DNA of 64,000 bases, from NCBI RefSeq assembly GCF_004634425.1, contig NZ_SBJL01000002.1, positions 744,001 through 808,000 on the forward strand, written 5' to 3'. A program made the position numbers and the translations under genes. The DNA is from Vitreimonas flagellata (GTDB lineage: Bacteria > Pseudomonadota > Alphaproteobacteria > Caulobacterales > Aquidulcibacteraceae). Below the pieces are notes generated by a model that had not been told where the DNA came from, ran no database searches, and saw only the letters and a program-made list of their open reading frames with translations. Of the stretch, positions 61,632-64,000 are shown in pieces (the stretch's first letter is position 1; each line of letters starts with the position of its first letter).

Positions 61632-62422
61632 ACGAAGATGGCCACGGCTTGGCGGCCGACGGCGAGCGGCTTGCCCGCGCCGTCCCACAGTGTCATCGCT
61701 TGCATCGAATAGCCCTCGCCCGCCTGCTCGCTTGACGCCCAGAGCAAATGCCATGCGTCGAGACGCTCCGGCGGCGCCATCACGTCGACCGTCCATGTCA
61801 TCGTGCTGATCGGGCCAGGCTGCGGGAAATGCACCATCGCTGCTGGCGGCAAGCAATCGGCCAGGGCGAGCAGGGCCGTGTTCGGATCGGCCGCGCCGGC
61901 ATTGAGGAAGCGCGTCCACACTGCAAATTCCGGGCGGGGTGCATCGATCTCCAAGAGGCGACCGCCCGATGCGAGCCGCGTCTCGAAATTATTCCAGAAC
62001 CCTGGACGCGCGCCCTCGCCCTCTTTGCGGAACGACTTCAGCGTTTCGGGCCGCGCGACGTCCGGCGCTGTCAGATAATCGTGCGCCACCTTGCTCTCGC
62101 GCGCGCCGCCGAACACGAACACTGCGCGCGCAACCGCACCGTCGTCGTTCACGCATTCGCTGGCGAAGATCGCCGACGAGCGCCCGCGCCGCAGCAACGG
62201 CGATGTGAAACGCAAACGCCCAGAGGCCGGGCCCACGAATGTGAATTGCGAGGAGCGGAGCGGGGGCAGCTCGCCATGCGTGCGCTTCAGTGCTTCGTAA
62301 GCGAGCGCGGCCGTCATGCCGCCATAGAGCGTGCGCCCTTGCGCCCACGCTTCAGGCGCATCAATCACGAAGCTCTCCCCTTCCGGGGCCAGCGCGGCGA
62401 CAACTTCAGCAAGCGAGCTCAT
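61628..62422 (-). CDS. TesB-like acyl-CoA thioesterase
   Basis: 264 residues forming a double hot-dog: GRTLYGGMTAALAYEAL near 40-56, FVGPASGRLRFTSPLLRRGRSS, and in the second half VHFPQPGPISTMTWTVDVM. Would release free acid from acyl-CoA. ATG 62422; the ribosome-binding site is weak. Followed upstream by an SDR gene on the same strand 39 nt away. Confidence 0.85.
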   Translation of the reverse strand: MSSLAEVVAALAPEGESFVIDAPEAWAQGRTLYGGMTAALAYEALKRTHGELPPLRSSQFTFVGPASGRLRFTSPLLRRGRSSAIFASECVNDDGAVARAVFVFGGARESKVAHDYLTAPDVARPETLKSFRKEGEGARPGFWNNFETRLASGGRLLEIDAPRPEFAVWTRFLNAGAADPNTALLALADCLPPAAMVHFPQPGPISTMTWTVDVMAPPERLDAWHLLWASSEQAGEGYSMQAMTLWDGAGKPLAVGRQAVAIFV

Positions 62423-62461
62423 AGGTTCTTGATAGGCGCCCGGGGCGCGCAAAGCAAAGCG

Positions 62462-63274
62462 TCACTCCGCGCCGAGCTTCTTGGCGTACCCGTCGGCAAT
62501 CAGCTTCGCCATCACATCGAACAATTGATCGGGATTGCTGCGCCGAAGTGCTGCGCCCATCGCCTCCATTCCTTCCGCAAGGATAAGCTCGCGCGTCCCA
62601 TTTTCCAGCGCGGCCACAATCGTGTTGGCCGCGACGTCCGCCGGCATCCCATTGTCGATCGCTGTGTCGCTGAAACCGCGCGTCCGCGCTTTACCATCGA
62701 GCGCGTTCTTCGAGACGTTGGTCTGCACCGAGCCCGGCGCGACAACGAGCACCTTCATGCCCTGATGCGTCGTCTCCGCGCGCACGCTGTCATGATAGCC
62801 GATGATGCCGGCCTTCGCCGCACTATAGGCTGCGCGCAGCGGCGCCCCGACAATGCCGGCGACGCTGGAGATGGCCACCAGATGTCCGCCGCCCGCGCCC
62901 ACTAAAAGCGGCAACAATTCCTGCGTCAGCCGGATCGGCGCCATGAGATCGACGCCGATGATGCGCTCGTACACTTCGAAGGCCGTATCGACCGCGAGCG
63001 AACGCTGCGAGATGCCGGCATTGTTGACGAGGCCATCCACACGACCGCGCCACGCCCAAGCTTGTTTCACAACATCCGGCACGCGCGCGAAATCCGTCGC
63101 CTCGAACGGCAGGATCAAGCTCTCGCCGCCAACACGCGCCGCCACGTCGCGCAGCGCCGCTTCATTACGTCCCGACAAGATCAGGCGCGCACCTTTGGCG
63201 GCCAGCGCTTCCGCTAATGCCGCACCGATGCCGGACGACGCGCCCGTGATCCACCAGATCTTGCCTTCGAACAT
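62462..63274 (-). CDS. SDR-family oxidoreductase
   Basis: 270 residues: TGASSGIGAALAEALA, NNAGISQ, ISSVAG and YSAAKAG. Resembles the classical SDRs of the DHRS7 kind with a longer C-terminal helix. ATG 63274 follows GGAGAGGA at good distance; the frame is open to 63346. Its position between thioesterase and P450 genes suggests oxidation of a hydroxylated lipid. Confidence 0.87.
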   Translation of the reverse strand: MFEGKIWWITGASSGIGAALAEALAAKGARLILSGRNEAALRDVAARVGGESLILPFEATDFARVPDVVKQAWAWRGRVDGLVNNAGISQRSLAVDTAFEVYERIIGVDLMAPIRLTQELLPLLVGAGGGHLVAISSVAGIVGAPLRAAYSAAKAGIIGYHDSVRAETTHQGMKVLVVAPGSVQTNVSKNALDGKARTRGFSDTAIDNGMPADVAANTIVAALENGTRELILAEGMEAMGAALRRSNPDQLFDVMAKLIADGYAKKLGAE

Positions 63275-63386
63275 CGCGGTCCTCTCCATCTTTGCGCGCA
63301 TGTAACGCCAAAGTTGACGCGGCGTCCACGCTTGCACGTGACGCACAGCGGCCTAGGTTCGCATCCAAAGATGCGTGGAGCGCCCG

Positions 63387-64000
63387 ATGCAATTGATCTC
63401 TCAGACAGCCGTCGAAGGCAGGCCCGGCCCGAACTTCGCGCCGCGCCAGAGCGCGATTGACGCGTCCGCGCTTACCGATCTGCATGTCTATGCCAAGGGC
63501 CAGCCTTATGCGCTCTATCGCGAGCTGCGTGAGCATGCGCCCGTCGCGTGGGTAGATGAGCCCATTAGTGGCGCAGGCTTCTGGGCCGTTACGCGTTATG
63601 CCGATGTGATGAAGGTCAACGCGGACCCGCAAACCTTCTCGTCGCAACGCGGCGGCATTCTGATGGGCACGCCAAAGCCGGAGCAGGGCCATCCCCTGCT
63701 CACGCGCGCTTCGCTCGACGCCATGATCAACATGGACGCGCCGTGGCACCTCGAATTGCGCCGCGAGCACATGGCGTTCTTCACGCCGAAATATTTGGAC
63801 AAGCTGAAAGGCCGCATCGCGCAGGAGGTCACCAACCTGCTCGACGCAATGGCTCCGCACGCGGCCGAAGACATCGACATGGTCGAGCATTTCTCCGCGC
63901 GCTTGCCGCTCTATACGTTATGCGAATTGCTCGGCGTGCCGGAGCCGGATCGGCCGAAATTCCTCGAATGGATGCACTATCTCGAGCGCGCACAAGATCT
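63387..64000 (+). CDS. cytochrome P450, 3' end cut by window end
   Basis: First 204 codons of a P450. MQLISQTAVEG at the start, then YALYRELREHAPVAWV, FWAVTRYADVM, FSSQRGGI and NMDAPWHLELRREHMAFFTPKYLDKLK split over about 112-140: the B-C helix region with the heme-propionate His/Arg. The ExxR and heme Cys motifs lie beyond the window. GGAG precedes the ATG. Likely a fatty-acid, terpene or steroid hydroxylase. Confidence 0.9.
   Translation, partial: MQLISQTAVEGRPGPNFAPRQSAIDASALTDLHVYAKGQPYALYRELREHAPVAWVDEPISGAGFWAVTRYADVMKVNADPQTFSSQRGGILMGTPKPEQGHPLLTRASLDAMINMDAPWHLELRREHMAFFTPKYLDKLKGRIAQEVTNLLDAMAPHAAEDIDMVEHFSARLPLYTLCELLGVPEPDRPKFLEWMHYLERAQD

Noticed and set aside
1-64000. CRISPR arrays, rRNA genes, insertion sequences, prophage structural genes
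   Set aside because: Looked for and not seen; the only mobile element with support is the tRNA-Gly island.

Overview
The window is high-GC DNA with dense, often 4-nt-overlapping genes, typical of an alphaproteobacterium. The leuS-lptE-holA block, the ftsK, lolA and xthA neighbourhood, a GTP-type PEP carboxykinase, a TorF-type porin and an NtrZ-like periplasmic protein together suggest the Caulobacterales (Hyphomonadaceae/Caulobacteraceae-like). That placement is inferred from gene content; no rRNA is present.

Layout. 1-12.4 kb: a catabolic region for CoA-activated substrates (four-gene mix of SDRs and acyl-CoA ligases, a fused indolepyruvate ferredoxin oxidoreductase, an AraC-type regulator, an acyl-CoA dehydrogenase, an enoyl-CoA hydratase). 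12.4-14.9 kb: coenzyme F420 assembly genes cofC, cofD and cofE. 15.05-28.65 kb: a 13.6-kb genomic island inserted at the 3' end of a tRNA-Gly(GCC) gene. It carries a tyrosine integrase, an excisionase-like protein, small unknown proteins, an integrase-like protein that seems to have lost its catalytic residues, two XRE regulators, an SH3-domain membrane protein and a type I restriction-modification operon (hsdR-hsdM-hsdS) with a fourth gene showing a PD-(D/E)xK-like motif. 28.7-62 kb: mostly core genes (methyltransferase, prolyl-tRNA editing, thioredoxin/TPR, Lon-like domain protein, Trm112, SRAP, UbiH family, amtB, ftsK, lolA, xthA, pckG, an OmpR-type regulator, YggS, thiE-like, ntrZ-like, leuS, lptE, holA, cytochrome b, ABC-F, serine hydrolase, TorF porin, metallo-beta-lactamase-fold hydrolase). 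61.6-64 kb: thioesterase, SDR and a cytochrome P450 cut by the window end.

The most unusual signal is a family of four 30-codon genes, at 34397, 47244, 59753 and 59881. They encode near-identical hydrophobic peptides that begin MTKFY, run through a signal-peptide-like core and end in IVA. The three transcription units share a perfect GTGAC-N4-GTCAC palindrome, a hairpin just before a strong ribosome-binding site, and a strong intrinsic terminator. Two copies have identical untranslated regions and mostly silent differences in the reading frame. I know of no named family that fits; it is the best candidate here for an undescribed system, either a regulated secreted micropeptide, a dual-function RNA, or both.

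The island shows how it arrived. The tRNA-Gly and the displaced 3' half at the other end differ at only four of 45 positions, and these form two compensatory T-stem base pairs. Paired GTGGCTACAC direct repeats inside both ends look like integrase arm sites. A symmetric AACCT/AGGTT array lies in front of the XRE-ImmA regulator gene, as expected for an autoregulatory operator.
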